Numbered from the stretch's first letter, positions 26,313 to 35,497 are shown. The stretch: 64,000 nt of DNA from Palsa-1392 sp036493915 (GCA_036493915.1 DASXPA010000137.1:1-64000), one strand, 5' to 3'. The notes: a model not told the origin generated them from the letters alone. A program made the numbers and translations.

Positions 26313-27146
26313 TTATGCAATCGCGCTGAGATCAAGGGCTGCCTGATCGAAACCTGCTGCCAGCTCGAGGATGATCTCCGCAAACTGCGGCGCCGTCCCA
26401 AGAGCGCTCGCGTAATAAAGATCGCGTCCGTGGAGCCGATGAGGGTTGCGGCGAAAGACCTCACGCCCGCTTGCTGCGGTCGTGGATGCCGGCTCGATCC
26501 CGAGCAAGACCGGAATGTCCTCGTAACTGTGCAAGCCGTCGGAAATAAAGAATGGGACCACGATCACGTTTGGCGTGTTCGTTAGGCGTGACCAATCGGA
26601 AATGAGCGGCGCTTCCTCCATGTAAACATTCTGGACCGAGGCGTAGCAGCCGAGCGCGGCGATCTTTTCGACCTCGCGTTTGGCCGCAACGGCGCTGTTG
26701 TCATTAAGTGCGGTCCCGTGCGCGACGATCAACAGGGTTGTCTCACCCTCCACCATCCCTGGCGCCACCTCCCGAGCACGGCGCAACAATAATTCCGTCA
26801 CCGCGGGATGATTCCCCACCGGCTCGCAATATTTCCAGACCTGGCCATTTGGGCGATTCGTGAGGCGATCGGTCAATTCCAGTTCTCGCGGAATCACGGT
26901 CTGGGTGAAATAGCCCTCGCTGATGAAGTTCGGTACGACATAGACTGCGCGGATCGCCAGATCACCAAACAAGAGAAGCGCATCGCGCAGACTCGCCTCT
27001 TCTTTCCAGAAACAGCAGGCAACTTCGCGAAAAATCCCACGCTGCCGGATGGCCGCCGCCTGCGCCAGAGTGGGCGCGCTCGAATCGGGATTCACGGTCG
27101 AACCGTGGCCGACGATGAGCAACGCCGCATCAGATCGCAAAGGCAT
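26313..27146 (-). CDS. Sirohydrochlorin chelatase, CbiX family (tandem two-domain form)
   Basis: A 277-aa protein with two CbiX-like halves. The first has LLIVGHGSTVNPDSSAPTLA, with His in GHGS, and AIRAVYVVPNFISEGYFTQT. The second has LLIVAHGTALNDNSAVAAKR, with His in AHGT, and NVIVVPFFISDGLHSYEDIP. CbiX/SirB proteins insert Co2+, Fe2+ or Ni2+ into sirohydrochlorin, on the way to siroheme or cobalamin. It heads a three-gene minus-strand operon with a GAF protein and a DR2241-like protein that has Fe-S type cysteines. The metal and end product cannot be read from sequence; siroheme would fit sulfite reduction and the sulfur operon 7 kb away. Confidence 0.85.
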   Translation of the reverse strand: MPLRSDAALLIVGHGSTVNPDSSAPTLAQAAAIRQRGIFREVACCFWKEEASLRDALLLFGDLAIRAVYVVPNFISEGYFTQTVIPRELELTDRLTNRPNGQVWKYCEPVGNHPAVTELLLRRAREVAPGMVEGETTLLIVAHGTALNDNSAVAAKREVEKIAALGCYASVQNVYMEEAPLISDWSRLTNTPNVIVVPFFISDGLHSYEDIPVLLGIEPASTTAASGREVFRRNPHRLHGRDLYYASALGTAPQFAEIILELAAGFDQAALDLSAIA

Positions 27147-27304
27147 CGAAGCACGTTACGAGGCAAAGGCATCGACGAAAGCGAGTTTTGATTCATTCGG
27201 GTGCGGACGCATGACCAGTCATCAGCGCGAACGGGCCTTCGTTTGATCGGCAGCTTCGCGCCACGATCAGTTCGGGGCTGAAACCTTCGTCAGGATCATC
27301 ATCG

Positions 27305-29158
27305 TTAGTCCGAAGTATCTTCCTCCGGCTCCTTCTTCGGCTCACCGGTGCCGCCGAAAATCTGGCGCAGTATTTTCCCAATCATCGGCGCGGCCGCCGA
27401 GCCGCCGTGGACCGTGCTCCCGACATCGCCCTCGTACAGCGCCGCGAAAGCATACTGCGGATGGTCCGCCGGGACGAAGCCGGCAAACCAGGCCGCCGTC
27501 CGCTCCTTCTCTTTCGGGCCCCATTGCGCGGTCCCGGTTTTTCCCGCGACCGAGACCTTATCGAGACTCGCTTGATGCGCCGTGCCAAGCGGCGCGTTGA
27601 CCGCGTCTACCATCGCGGTGTGAATTTGCTCCATCGTCAGCGGCGCCGTTCCGATGGTTTTCTTCGCCCGCACGGAATAGGCCGCGATGATCTGCGAACT
27701 GCCGGCCTGCACCTGTTGTACGAGCCGGGTTTGGTAGAATGTCCCGCCATTGGCCACGATTCCCATCGCCTGCGCCATCTGTAACGGCGTTACGAGCAAG
27801 TCGCCCTGGCCGATGGAGAGGTTGGCAATGTCGCCTCCGAGAATTTTTCTCCCATGCGTTTTCTTCATGTATGCGTCGTTAGGCAGGCGACCTTCCGCTT
27901 CGCCTTTCAACGGAATCCCGCACTTCGCCCCGTAGCCGAGCCGTGACGCCCAATCCATGATCGGCCCCGCCCCGGTCTTGATTCCTACCTGATAAAACCA
28001 GGTGTCGCACGACTGGGTGAGGGCTTCGACGAAGTTCAGCGATCCGCGGTCGGTATGTTTCCAGTTGTGGAAAGTCGTGTTGCCTACATTCATCTCCGGC
28101 ACACACTCATATTGATCCTCCGGCGTGATCGCACCGCTCTCGAATGCAGCCATGGCGACGGCGATTTTGAAAGTCGAGCCCGGCGGATAAGCGGAGCGGA
28201 ACGCGCGCGGGAGAAGCGGAATATCGGGATCATCCCGCAGCGCCTTGAACTTTGCCGTCGAAATCGAAGGAATGAATTCGTTGGGGTCGTAGGTGGGCCA
28301 CGATGCCATCGCGAGGATGTCGCCATCGTTAGGATCTATGATCACAATCGCGCCGCGTTTCGCTTTCGCCGCAAGCGCTTGTTCCGCCACCTCTTGCAGG
28401 TGCAGATCGAGCGTTGTGACCACGTTGTAGCCTGGGATCGGCGGATCGATGATCCGTTCGGAGGTCTGCCGGCCGTCGCGATCGAAGGTCACTTTGTAAT
28501 GGCCGTCTCGACCGGTGAGCATGCTATTGAAGGTCTGTTCGAGTCCTTCGCGCCCTTCGGTTTCCGGCCAGAGCGTCTGCCCGTTTTGGATGATGCCTTC
28601 CGCGTTGCCGCCCGTCCGACCGGTGTAACCAATGATCTGCCCTGCCACTTTTCCGTTAGGGTAAAACCGCCGATAAACCGGCTTCAGTGAGAGTGCCTCG
28701 GAGAGCACACCCTTGAGCTGTGCGCGCTCGGATTCATTCAAATTTTGCGCGATTTCAAACGGAAGAAATCCCCGGTTGTGATAATGCCGCAGGATGGATA
28801 TGTCCGAGACTTTCAGGTTGCGGCCGAGGAGTTGCTCCGCTTTTTCAATGTTGTCGTGCGCGAAAGCGAGTGCCCGCGCATCGGCAAAATCGACTGGCGT
28901 CGGGAAATCGATCGTCAGGTTGTAGCTCAGCTTGTTCTGCGCGAGCGGCGCGCCGTTTCGGTCGGTGATCTGTCCGCGCGGCGCCGGAATATCAAGGAGG
29001 TAAGTGCGCGCCTGCTTCTGGGTTTCGAAGGTCGGCTTGATCGTCTCCTGGAAAGGCGTGGCGGTCGGTTCCTGAGCGAGCGCCGGCCACAGCCCGCAAA
29101 AGAAAAGCAGGACCAAGCACGGGCGGGCACGGATTTTAGACAAGAATGCGCAGCTCAA
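27305..29158 (-). CDS. mrdA: Penicillin-binding protein 2 (peptidoglycan D,D-transpeptidase)
   Basis: A 617-aa cell-elongation transpeptidase. It has an N-terminal hydrophobic segment (LVLLFFCGLWPALA), the PBP dimerisation/pedestal region starting TYLLDIPAPRGQITDRNGAP, and the transpeptidase domain with active-site serine in YPPGSTFKIA (SxxK), then a SxN-type SCD in LTQSCDTWFYQ and KTG in SVAGKTGTAQWG. These are the three classical motifs. The hydrophobic segment looks more like a signal peptide than a long anchor, which is slightly unusual. No rodA or mre gene is in the window. The C-terminus is acidic (EPKKEPEEDTSD). Confidence 0.93.
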   Translation of the reverse strand: MSCAFLSKIRARPCLVLLFFCGLWPALAQEPTATPFQETIKPTFETQKQARTYLLDIPAPRGQITDRNGAPLAQNKLSYNLTIDFPTPVDFADARALAFAHDNIEKAEQLLGRNLKVSDISILRHYHNRGFLPFEIAQNLNESERAQLKGVLSEALSLKPVYRRFYPNGKVAGQIIGYTGRTGGNAEGIIQNGQTLWPETEGREGLEQTFNSMLTGRDGHYKVTFDRDGRQTSERIIDPPIPGYNVVTTLDLHLQEVAEQALAAKAKRGAIVIIDPNDGDILAMASWPTYDPNEFIPSISTAKFKALRDDPDIPLLPRAFRSAYPPGSTFKIAVAMAAFESGAITPEDQYECVPEMNVGNTTFHNWKHTDRGSLNFVEALTQSCDTWFYQVGIKTGAGPIMDWASRLGYGAKCGIPLKGEAEGRLPNDAYMKKTHGRKILGGDIANLSIGQGDLLVTPLQMAQAMGIVANGGTFYQTRLVQQVQAGSSQIIAAYSVRAKKTIGTAPLTMEQIHTAMVDAVNAPLGTAHQASLDKVSVAGKTGTAQWGPKEKERTAAWFAGFVPADHPQYAFAALYEGDVGSTVHGGSAAAPMIGKILRQIFGGTGEPKKEPEEDTSD

Positions 29159-29205
29159 TTCTCTGATCCGTTATTCGCGTAATCCGTGGTGCAAATTCTT
29201 CCTCC

Positions 29206-30783
29206 TCAGTGCCGCTCCAGAAAACGGTGCACTTCCTCCGCCAACTTCTGGCCTATCCCTTCGGTTGATGCAATTTCTTCGACGCTCGCTTTGCGCAGCC
29301 GCTGCACGGAACCAAACTTGCGCAGGAGTAGATTTTTCCGGTTCTGACTCACGCCCGGACAATCGTCGAGAATGCTCTCGCCGATCCGCTTTTTCATCAG
29401 AAGCTGGTGATAGGTGTTGGCGAAACGATGCGCTTCATCGCGGATGCGCTGAAGCAAACGTAGCGCGCCCGAATCGAACTGAAGTTGCAATGGCATCGGA
29501 CGCCCCGGTCGATAAATTTCTTCAAACTCCTTCGCCAGTCCGATGATCGGCAGCTCGTGCAACCCGAGCCGCTGCAGCTCGCGACAAGCCGAGGAAAGCT
29601 GCCCTTTTCCGCCATCGACGATAATCAAATCCGGCAACCTAACGTGGCGCAAGCTTCCAGCTTGCGTGTTTGCTGTTGCGCTCTGAAAGCTCGCGCTGCG
29701 CGCCAAAGCCTCGTTCGGATTCTCCTGCGAAAATTCCGCCATCTCCGGATTCGCTTCCCGCGCCTGCGAGAGCACGTGCGAATAACGCCGCCTAACGACC
29801 TCCGCCATGCTCGCGAAATCATCCTGGCCTTCCACCGTGCGGATGCGGTACCGCCGATAGTTATTCTTGTCCGGCACGCCATTGCGGAACGACACCATCG
29901 AAGCGACCACATGCGTTGTGGAAATGTTCGAGATATCAAAACACTCCATCACTCGCGGCAGACTTGGCAACTGCAAGGCATCCGCGAGCGCGCGGACATC
30001 CGCTTCCGGATCGATCGCGCTCGGCAAACTGTGCCGCGTAAAACGCCGCATCGGCTTCGTCGTCCGGCGCAAATCCTCCAGCATATTGCGTAACTCCGCC
30101 GCCTTCTCGAAATCCATTTTTCCCGCGGCCTTCCGCATCTCCTCTGCGAGCGCATCCATCATTTCGCGCGAGCGGCCTTCGAGAAACTCCGCCGCCTGCG
30201 CGACACGCTGTCGATAAGTCTCGGCATCGATTTCACTCAACCGCATTGGCACCTGATAAGTCGACGACTTCAACTCCCGCTCCGTTGGGGAGCCGCGCCC
30301 AAACGTGAGCACGCCAAATTTTTTCCGCATGAAATTCAGCGTCTGCCGCAACGCGCCCGCATGCGCATAGGGACCAAAATACCGCGCGCCATCATCCTTC
30401 TTGAAACGCGCCAGCCGAAAGCGCGGCCACTCCTCCGACGGATCCACCTTCACGACGAGAAACCGCTTATCATCGCGGAACGAAATGTTATATCGCGGTC
30501 GATATTCCTTGATCAGCTTCCCCTCGAGTAGCAGCGACTCGGGTTCGCTCGCGACCGTGTGGACCTCAAAATCCCAGACCGCATCCAGCAACGCGCGCGT
30601 CTTCAGGTCGGCCACCGCCATTTTCGACGGCATAAAATACGACCCGACGCGTTTCCGCAGATCGCGCGCCTTCCCGACATAGATGACGCGACCAAACCGA
30701 TCGCGCATGAGATAAACGCCCGGTTTGTGCGGCACCTCGTGGACCTTCTTATTCAGGTCCGGCTTTTCCTTCGACAACGGCAC
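29206..30783 (-). CDS. uvrC: Excinuclease ABC subunit C UvrC
   Basis: A 525-aa nucleotide-excision repair nuclease. It shows the GIY-YIG domain at the N-terminus (VPHKPGVYLM, then VIYVGKARDLRKRVGSYF), the UVR motif (KMDFEKAAELRNMLEDL), the RNase H-like endonuclease domain (MECFDISNISTTHVVASMVS, then LPDLIIVDGGKGQLSSACRE) and a C-terminal double helix-hairpin-helix (CPGVSQNRKNLLLRKFGSV and IASTEGIGQKLAEEVHRFL). The start is uncertain: GTG at 30783 gives a family-like N-terminus without overlap, while ATG at 30822 would overlap the divergent oxidoreductase gene by 17 bases. An insertion of about 40 residues (after VVRRRYSHVL, up to RLPDL) is not usual and contains a palindromic repeat at 29638-29669. 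Confidence 0.93.
   Translation of the reverse strand: MPLSKEKPDLNKKVHEVPHKPGVYLMRDRFGRVIYVGKARDLRKRVGSYFMPSKMAVADLKTRALLDAVWDFEVHTVASEPESLLLEGKLIKEYRPRYNISFRDDKRFLVVKVDPSEEWPRFRLARFKKDDGARYFGPYAHAGALRQTLNFMRKKFGVLTFGRGSPTERELKSSTYQVPMRLSEIDAETYRQRVAQAAEFLEGRSREMMDALAEEMRKAAGKMDFEKAAELRNMLEDLRRTTKPMRRFTRHSLPSAIDPEADVRALADALQLPSLPRVMECFDISNISTTHVVASMVSFRNGVPDKNNYRRYRIRTVEGQDDFASMAEVVRRRYSHVLSQAREANPEMAEFSQENPNEALARSASFQSATANTQAGSLRHVRLPDLIIVDGGKGQLSSACRELQRLGLHELPIIGLAKEFEEIYRPGRPMPLQLQFDSGALRLLQRIRDEAHRFANTYHQLLMKKRIGESILDDCPGVSQNRKNLLLRKFGSVQRLRKASVEEIASTEGIGQKLAEEVHRFLERH
29638..29669. repeat. Palindromic repeat lying inside uvrC
   Basis: GTGGCGCAAGCTTCCAGCTT, continuing GCGTG, is an interrupted palindrome (GCAAGCT/AGCTTGC). 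Its complement matches the intergenic element at 61639-61665 (CACGCGAGCTGGAAGCTCGT). Here it is translated in frame as part of a non-conserved uvrC insert (TQAGSLRHVR). Confidence 0.7.
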
Positions 30784-30805
30784 AGTCCTGAGAGAGTACC
30801 CGCAA

Positions 30806-31852
30806 ATGTGGGATGTCGCCATCGTCGGGAGCGGACCGGCTGGCGCGAGCTGCGCCGCCTTTTGCGCGATCGCCGGGCTGCGCACGCTTGTCGTCGAGCG
30901 AGCCGTTTTTCCTCGGGAAAAAGTGTGCGGCGATTGTTTGAATCCGACCTGCTGGCCGGCGTTGGAGCGCCTCGGAGTTGCCGATGCAGTGCGCGCTGCG
31001 CCGCACGGCAAACTGTCCGCCGTCGAATTCATCGGCGTCGACGGCCGTAAAGTTAGCGCTTCATTGCCGAGCGGAGCGAACGCCGAGATCGCGATTAGAC
31101 GCAGCCTCCTCGACCACATTTTGCTCCAACGCGTGCAATCGCTGGGCGCGGAAGTGCGCGAAGGCGAGACGGTCACCGTCGTTAGGCGAGAGAGCGAGAA
31201 TTGGAACCTCGGTACCAAAAATTTTTCCGAGCCCGCGAAAGTTCTCGTCGCGGCGGATGGGCGCAACTCAACCGTCGCACGGCTCTGCAATCTGATGCCG
31301 CGTAAAGGCCGCGACCGCGTCGCGCTGCAAACGCATCTCCCGTTACCGCGGGATTTTGGCGATCGTGTCGTTCTGCAACTTCTTCCCCAAGGTTATTCCG
31401 GGCAGGCGCCGGTGGGTGACAACTTGCTCAACCTTTGCCTGGTCAGCCGGCCTAACGACCTCCCGGCGATCAAAGTCTGGGCCGAGCGAACCTTCTCGAT
31501 TTCTTCCGCGCACACTTGGCGCACGATCGCGCCACTCGCCCGAGCCGCGCTGCCGCCAAGCCGGCCGGGACTTTTTCTCGTCGGCGACGCCGCGCGCGTC
31601 GTCGAACCCTTCACGGGCGAGGGGATTTACTACGCACTCCGCTCCGGCGAGCTCGCGGCGGCGGCGATCGTGGACCGCGACTTTGAGCAATATCGCAGGG
31701 CGCACCGGCAACTTTACGCGGGCCGTCTTTGGATCAACGCGCTCGCGCGCCGCGCGGTCGAGCATCCGCGTTTGGCGACCAGCCTGCTCCGTTGGTTACC
31801 TAACGAACACGGAATTCTCCGCCTCCTCACGACCAAAGTGGTGCATCCCTGA
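30806..31852 (+). CDS. FAD-dependent oxidoreductase (geranylgeranyl reductase-like)
   Basis: A 348-aa flavoprotein. The start at 30806 gives MWDVAIVGSGPAGASCAAFC, a standard dinucleotide-binding GxGxxG. Further family motifs are VFPREKVCGDCLNPTCWPAL, AADGRNSTVARL and FLVGDAARVVEPFTGEGIYY (the GD motif with the PFTGEG that follows in geranylgeranyl-reductase/halogenase-like proteins). The substrate is unknown; reduction of isoprenoid side chains (quinones or lipids) is a common role. It diverges from uvrC with only 22 bases between the chosen starts, and its 3' end overlaps convergent folD by 26 bases. Confidence 0.82.
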   Translation: MWDVAIVGSGPAGASCAAFCAIAGLRTLVVERAVFPREKVCGDCLNPTCWPALERLGVADAVRAAPHGKLSAVEFIGVDGRKVSASLPSGANAEIAIRRSLLDHILLQRVQSLGAEVREGETVTVVRRESENWNLGTKNFSEPAKVLVAADGRNSTVARLCNLMPRKGRDRVALQTHLPLPRDFGDRVVLQLLPQGYSGQAPVGDNLLNLCLVSRPNDLPAIKVWAERTFSISSAHTWRTIAPLARAALPPSRPGLFLVGDAARVVEPFTGEGIYYALRSGELAAAAIVDRDFEQYRRAHRQLYAGRLWINALARRAVEHPRLATSLLRWLPNEHGILRLLTTKVVHP

Positions 31853-32717
31853 GCGGTGACGCTTGCGCGGCCTTGACCGTGTTCGCCATCAACATCGCGA
31901 TCGTCATCGGACCGACGCCGCCAGGAACAGGCGTGATCGCCGCCGTCTTTGGCGCGACTTCATCAAATGCGACATCGCCGACGAGCCGGTAACCGCGCTT
32001 TGCGCTCGCGTCTTCAACCCGGTTAATGCCGACATCAATCACGACCGCTCCATCCCGGACGTGCCCCGCCCTAACGAATCCGGCTTTCCCAATCGCCGCG
32101 ACCACAATATCCGCCGTGCACGTGATTTCAGGAAGGTTCTGCGTCCGCGAATGGACCACCGTGACGGTCGCGTCCACGCCTTTTTGCATGAGAAGGAGCG
32201 CGAGCGGTTTGCCCACGATCATGCTCCGGCCGAGCACCACGACATGCGCGCCACTGGTCGCGATGCCGCTTTCTTTGAGCAAACGCAAACAGCCTAATGG
32301 CGTGCAAGGCACAGAGCCGCTCGCGTCACCGAGCGCGAGCTTGGCGATGTTGATCGGGTGAAAGCCGTCCACGTCTTTCGCCGGATCGAGCGTCCTAACG
32401 ATCGCGCTTTCGTCGATCTGTTTCGGCGGCGGCGATTGCACCAGAATACCGTGAATCGCCGGATCGCGATTGAGCTCGTCGACGCGGACGAGGAGTTCTT
32501 CCTGAGTGATCTCCGCGGGCAATTCCAGTTTCACCGAATGGAGCCCGAGCTCGCGGCACATCTTGTCCTTCGAACGCACATACGCGCGCGAAGCCGGGTC
32601 ATCGCCGATAAGTATGACGGCAAGACCTGGCGTTACACTCTGTGTCTTGAGCGTGGCAATTTCGCCGCGGAGTTCTTTGTAAACTTTCTCCGCAACGGCG
32701 CGGCCATCGATGAGCAT
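31827..32717 (-). CDS. folD: Bifunctional methylenetetrahydrofolate dehydrogenase / cyclohydrolase FolD
   Basis: A 296-aa one-carbon metabolism enzyme. It interconverts 5,10-methylene-THF and 10-formyl-THF using NADP. Motifs: PGLAVILIGDDPASRAYVRS, the catalytic Lys in SKDKMCRELG, GILVQSPPP, PAKDVDGFHPINIAKL, CTPLGCLRLL, VVLGRSMIVGKPLALLL (Rossmann nucleotide site) and TPVPGGVGPMTIAMLM. The start at 32717 is preferred because AAAGGA lies a few bases before the ATG and the protein then begins MLIDGRAVAEKVYKEL as usual; the longer reading to 32768 adds an unconserved 17 residues. Confidence 0.96.
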   Translation of the reverse strand: MLIDGRAVAEKVYKELRGEIATLKTQSVTPGLAVILIGDDPASRAYVRSKDKMCRELGLHSVKLELPAEITQEELLVRVDELNRDPAIHGILVQSPPPKQIDESAIVRTLDPAKDVDGFHPINIAKLALGDASGSVPCTPLGCLRLLKESGIATSGAHVVVLGRSMIVGKPLALLLMQKGVDATVTVVHSRTQNLPEITCTADIVVAAIGKAGFVRAGHVRDGAVVIDVGINRVEDASAKRGYRLVGDVAFDEVAPKTAAITPVPGGVGPMTIAMLMANTVKAAQASPLRDAPLWS

Positions 32718-32819
32718 TGGTCCTTTCACGAGCAGTGTTTTTCTACGAGCGGTCGGCGAGCATCGCAAATCTTCGTGTCGGGAAGAGGCCTCGCGGCCAA
32801 TTTCGGGTTCGTTGGCGCC

Positions 32820-33464
32820 TCAGCGCATTTCGACCAGCTGCATCATCGTTTCCTCTAAACGGAGGCGTTCCCGCTCGAATTCTTCTTCGCTCGAAGTTGT
32901 CATCACTGCGTGCGGCGGCCCGAAGATCACGCGCACGCGGGAGAATGGCTTCGGCAAAATGAAACGATCCCAGCTTTTCGCCCGCCAGCAGCTGCTGAAT
33001 TCCATGTTCAGGGGAATGACGGCGGCGCCGGAAAGTTGCGCGAGAAAGATGATGCCTCGTCCCAGGTGATAGGCCGGTCCGCGTGGCCCGTCTGGGGTGA
33101 TGACCGCGTCGAGACCGTCGGCGATGAGGTCGGCGAGTTGGCGGACGGCCGCCGCGCCCTTCCGCGAGGTCGATCCCCTAACGACGGCAAAACCAAACCG
33201 CTCGACGAGATCGGCGATGAGCGCGCCGTCGCGGCTCGTGCTGATGAGTGCGGCGCCGTGGCGCTGGGGAAGAAAACGGTGGACGACGTAGGGGATGAAA
33301 AGAAGGCGATTGTGCCAGAGCGCGCCGATGTAGCGTTCGTTAGGCGGCGTGCCAAGTAGACCGGCGCGATCGTCGATCTCGAAGCGTAAAGTGCGACCCC
33401 AGGTTTGCAGCAGCCGATGACCGATCGCGACCAACCATCGTGCCCGCCAGCCTTCGATTTTCAT
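32820..33464 (-). CDS. DUF374 lysophospholipid acyltransferase-like protein
   Basis: A 214-aa protein with the DUF374 pattern: IGALWHNRLLFIPYV near residue 46 (the HxxxxF/D-like acyltransferase box in WHNRLLF), ALISTSRDGALIADLVERFG, VVRGSTSRKGAAAVRQLADL and AVITPDGPRGPAYHLGRGII. These motifs resemble LpxL/PlsC-type acyltransferases, so it probably adds an acyl chain to lipid A or a related envelope lipid. It lies between xylB and folD on the same strand, with 33- and 102-base gaps. A dispersed 9-mer at 33337 is read as Pro-Asn-Glu. Confidence 0.82.
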   Translation of the reverse strand: MKIEGWRARWLVAIGHRLLQTWGRTLRFEIDDRAGLLGTPPNERYIGALWHNRLLFIPYVVHRFLPQRHGAALISTSRDGALIADLVERFGFAVVRGSTSRKGAAAVRQLADLIADGLDAVITPDGPRGPAYHLGRGIIFLAQLSGAAVIPLNMEFSSCWRAKSWDRFILPKPFSRVRVIFGPPHAVMTTSSEEEFERERLRLEETMMQLVEMR

Positions 33465-33497
33465 CGAATCCGTCGGCCTCCGCGTTCGCGCCAGCCG

Positions 33498-34997
33498 CTA
33501 AAGGTAGCCACCGGTTTTCAACTTTTTTGTCAGGTCGATCTGGCGGAGGAGCAGCTCGCGATAAACCGGCTGTGTTTCTTTGCGTGGCTCGACCCGCGTC
33601 TTTTTGTCGAGCACGACGAGGTCGTCGACCAGCTTCTCGAGACTCAACGGCTTCCCTTTCACCTGGCAATACGTCCAGGCTGCCTGGATCGCGGCGCCCA
33701 GCGCAGCGCCCTCCGTCACCTTCAGCGCCACGGTCGGAAGTCCGAGCACATCCGCGGCGATTTGGCGCCAGATTGCGCTCCGACTTCCACCGCCGGTGAG
33801 GCGAATTTCCTCTGGAACAATCCCGAGATCGCGAAATCGCCGCAGGCCATAGGCGAGGCCGAGGGTGACGCCTTCCACGACCGCGCGCGCCATCAGGTTT
33901 GCGGTCATGTTCGCAGCCGTCAGGCCGTGGAAGACGCCGCGGCCTTTGGGCAAATTCGGCGTCCGTTCGCCTAACAAGTAAGGGAGAAATTGAATCCCGC
34001 CCGCCCCCGCCGGGCTCGCGGCGACGTGTTCTTCCATCGTCGGGATATCCCAGCCGAAAAGCGTCCGCACCTGCTCGGTGGCGAGGGCGACGTTCATCGT
34101 GCAGGTGAGCGGCAGCCAGTGATCTGTGCTATCGCAGAAAGCCGCGACTTCGCCTTTCGGATCGATCACCGGTTCGGGCGAAAACGCGCAGATTGTGCCC
34201 GAAGTGCCGAGACTGACGGTGACGATGCCGGATCGGATGTTTCCGGTGCCGATCGCGCTCAACATGTTGTCGCCGCCCCCGGCGCTCACGAGGGCGTCAT
34301 CCGCGAAGCCCCACGCTTCGCGCAGACTGCTGCGCAACAATCCAGCGGGTCGTTTCGAAGAGCGGAGCGGTGGCAGAATCGACTCCAGTTTCGGGTCGAT
34401 GAATTTCAGGAGCGGCCTGAACCAGGTGCGCGTGCGTACATCCATGAGGCCGGTGCCGGAGGCGTCGCCGTATTCCATCTGGCGCTCGCCAGTGAGCCAG
34501 AGATTGAGGTAATCGTGGGGCAGCAGCACACTCGTTAGGCGGCGGAAGTTGGCCGGCTCGTTCTCTTTCAGCCAAAGAATTTTCGGCGCGGTGTAGCCGG
34601 GCAAGATGGCGTTGCCGGTGCGCCTGATCATCTCTTCGATGCCACCGAACTCTTTGTTGATCTCGTCGCACTGCGCGTCGGTCGAGACGTCGCACCAAAG
34701 TTTGGCCGGGCGGAGCGGCTCGTTCGCTTCATCGAGCGCGACGAGGCCGTGCTGTTGTCCGCTTACGCCGACGGCATTGATCTCCCGCCGACGATCGCCG
34801 ATTTTCTCAAGGCATTCCGCGACCGTTTTCTCCACCGCCTCAATCCAGATTTTCGGGTCCTGTTCGACGTGTCCCACGGCTAAACCTTCGATCGTTCCGT
34901 AGGTTTGTTGGGCGAGCGCGACGACTTTGGTCGCTTCGATATCGAGCACGAGAGCCTTGGTGCTTTTGGTGCCGCTATCGATTCCGAGACAAAGCAT
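33498..34997 (-). CDS. xylB: Xylulokinase (FGGY family)
   Basis: A 499-aa sugar kinase that phosphorylates D-xylulose. The N-terminus MLCLGIDSGTKSTKALVLDI carries the phosphate-1 motif. Xylulokinase-like stretches are AVGVSGQQHGLVALDEANEP, WCDVSTDAQCDEI, GTNIRSGIVTVSLGTSGTIC-like sequence (the GTGNIRSG and VSLGTSGTI parts are seen), and IRLTGGGSRSAIWRQIAADV in the C-terminal ATPase half. No isomerase or sugar transporter is adjacent, so the substrate is inferred from overall family resemblance. It is divergent from the glyoxalase-like gene, with about 68 bases between. Confidence 0.9.
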   Translation of the reverse strand: MLCLGIDSGTKSTKALVLDIEATKVVALAQQTYGTIEGLAVGHVEQDPKIWIEAVEKTVAECLEKIGDRRREINAVGVSGQQHGLVALDEANEPLRPAKLWCDVSTDAQCDEINKEFGGIEEMIRRTGNAILPGYTAPKILWLKENEPANFRRLTSVLLPHDYLNLWLTGERQMEYGDASGTGLMDVRTRTWFRPLLKFIDPKLESILPPLRSSKRPAGLLRSSLREAWGFADDALVSAGGGDNMLSAIGTGNIRSGIVTVSLGTSGTICAFSPEPVIDPKGEVAAFCDSTDHWLPLTCTMNVALATEQVRTLFGWDIPTMEEHVAASPAGAGGIQFLPYLLGERTPNLPKGRGVFHGLTAANMTANLMARAVVEGVTLGLAYGLRRFRDLGIVPEEIRLTGGGSRSAIWRQIAADVLGLPTVALKVTEGAALGAAIQAAWTYCQVKGKPLSLEKLVDDLVVLDKKTRVEPRKETQPVYRELLLRQIDLTKKLKTGGYL

Positions 34998-35065
34998 GAG
35001 ATGTGGAGGAGCTGCGAACTGCGCCGAATTTGAAATTAACCCTCATCCGGCGCAATAAGATACGG

Positions 35066-35452
35066 ATGATCAAAAAGCTTCTGCACACACGCTATCGGGT
35101 GAGCGACTTGGAAAAGACGGTTTCGTTTTATCGCGATGTTCTCGGGTTGGAAGAGGTGCGACGGCATACTTCCGGTCGCGGTTCGCAACTGGTTTTCCTG
35201 AAAGCTGCCGGGAGCGAAGAGGAAATCGAACTCTGTAAGTTCGACGAGAGCGGACCGGTCGTGGTCGGTCCGGATCTGACGCATCTTGCCTTCGAGGTCG
35301 ATGATCTCGAGGCGTTCGCGAAAGAGACGGCGGCGAAAGGCTACCCGCTCACTGATGGGCCGCACGATAACGGCAAGGGCGGCGCGATCGCTTTCATCGA
35401 CGCGCCGGAAGGATACGAGATCGAGTTGATTCAGCGCGGGCAGAGTCGTTAG
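35066..35452 (+). CDS. VOC-fold lactoylglutathione lyase-like protein
   Basis: A 128-aa single-domain metalloenzyme. It starts MIKKLLHTRYRVSDLEKTVS at 35066, with the metal-binding His in LLHTRYRVSDL, a Glu in VFLKAAGSEEEIELCKF, the second His in LTHLAFEVDD and the last Glu in GYEIELIQRG: the four ligands of glyoxalase I. It should detoxify methylglyoxal (or act on a related substrate). A longer frame from 35003 adds unconserved residues. The stop codon TAG is part of an exact dispersed 9-mer (35446-35454), so the motif itself ends the gene. Confidence 0.9.
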   Translation: MIKKLLHTRYRVSDLEKTVSFYRDVLGLEEVRRHTSGRGSQLVFLKAAGSEEEIELCKFDESGPVVVGPDLTHLAFEVDDLEAFAKETAAKGYPLTDGPHDNGKGGAIAFIDAPEGYEIELIQRGQSR

Positions 35453-35497
35453 GCGAGATCATTGCTTCTCGACGAAGATGCGGTTACTTCCCCAATC

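Noticed and set aside
30823..31290. Upstream extension of uvrC
   Set aside because: It is antisense to the flavin oxidoreductase gene and lies before the conserved GIY-YIG start.
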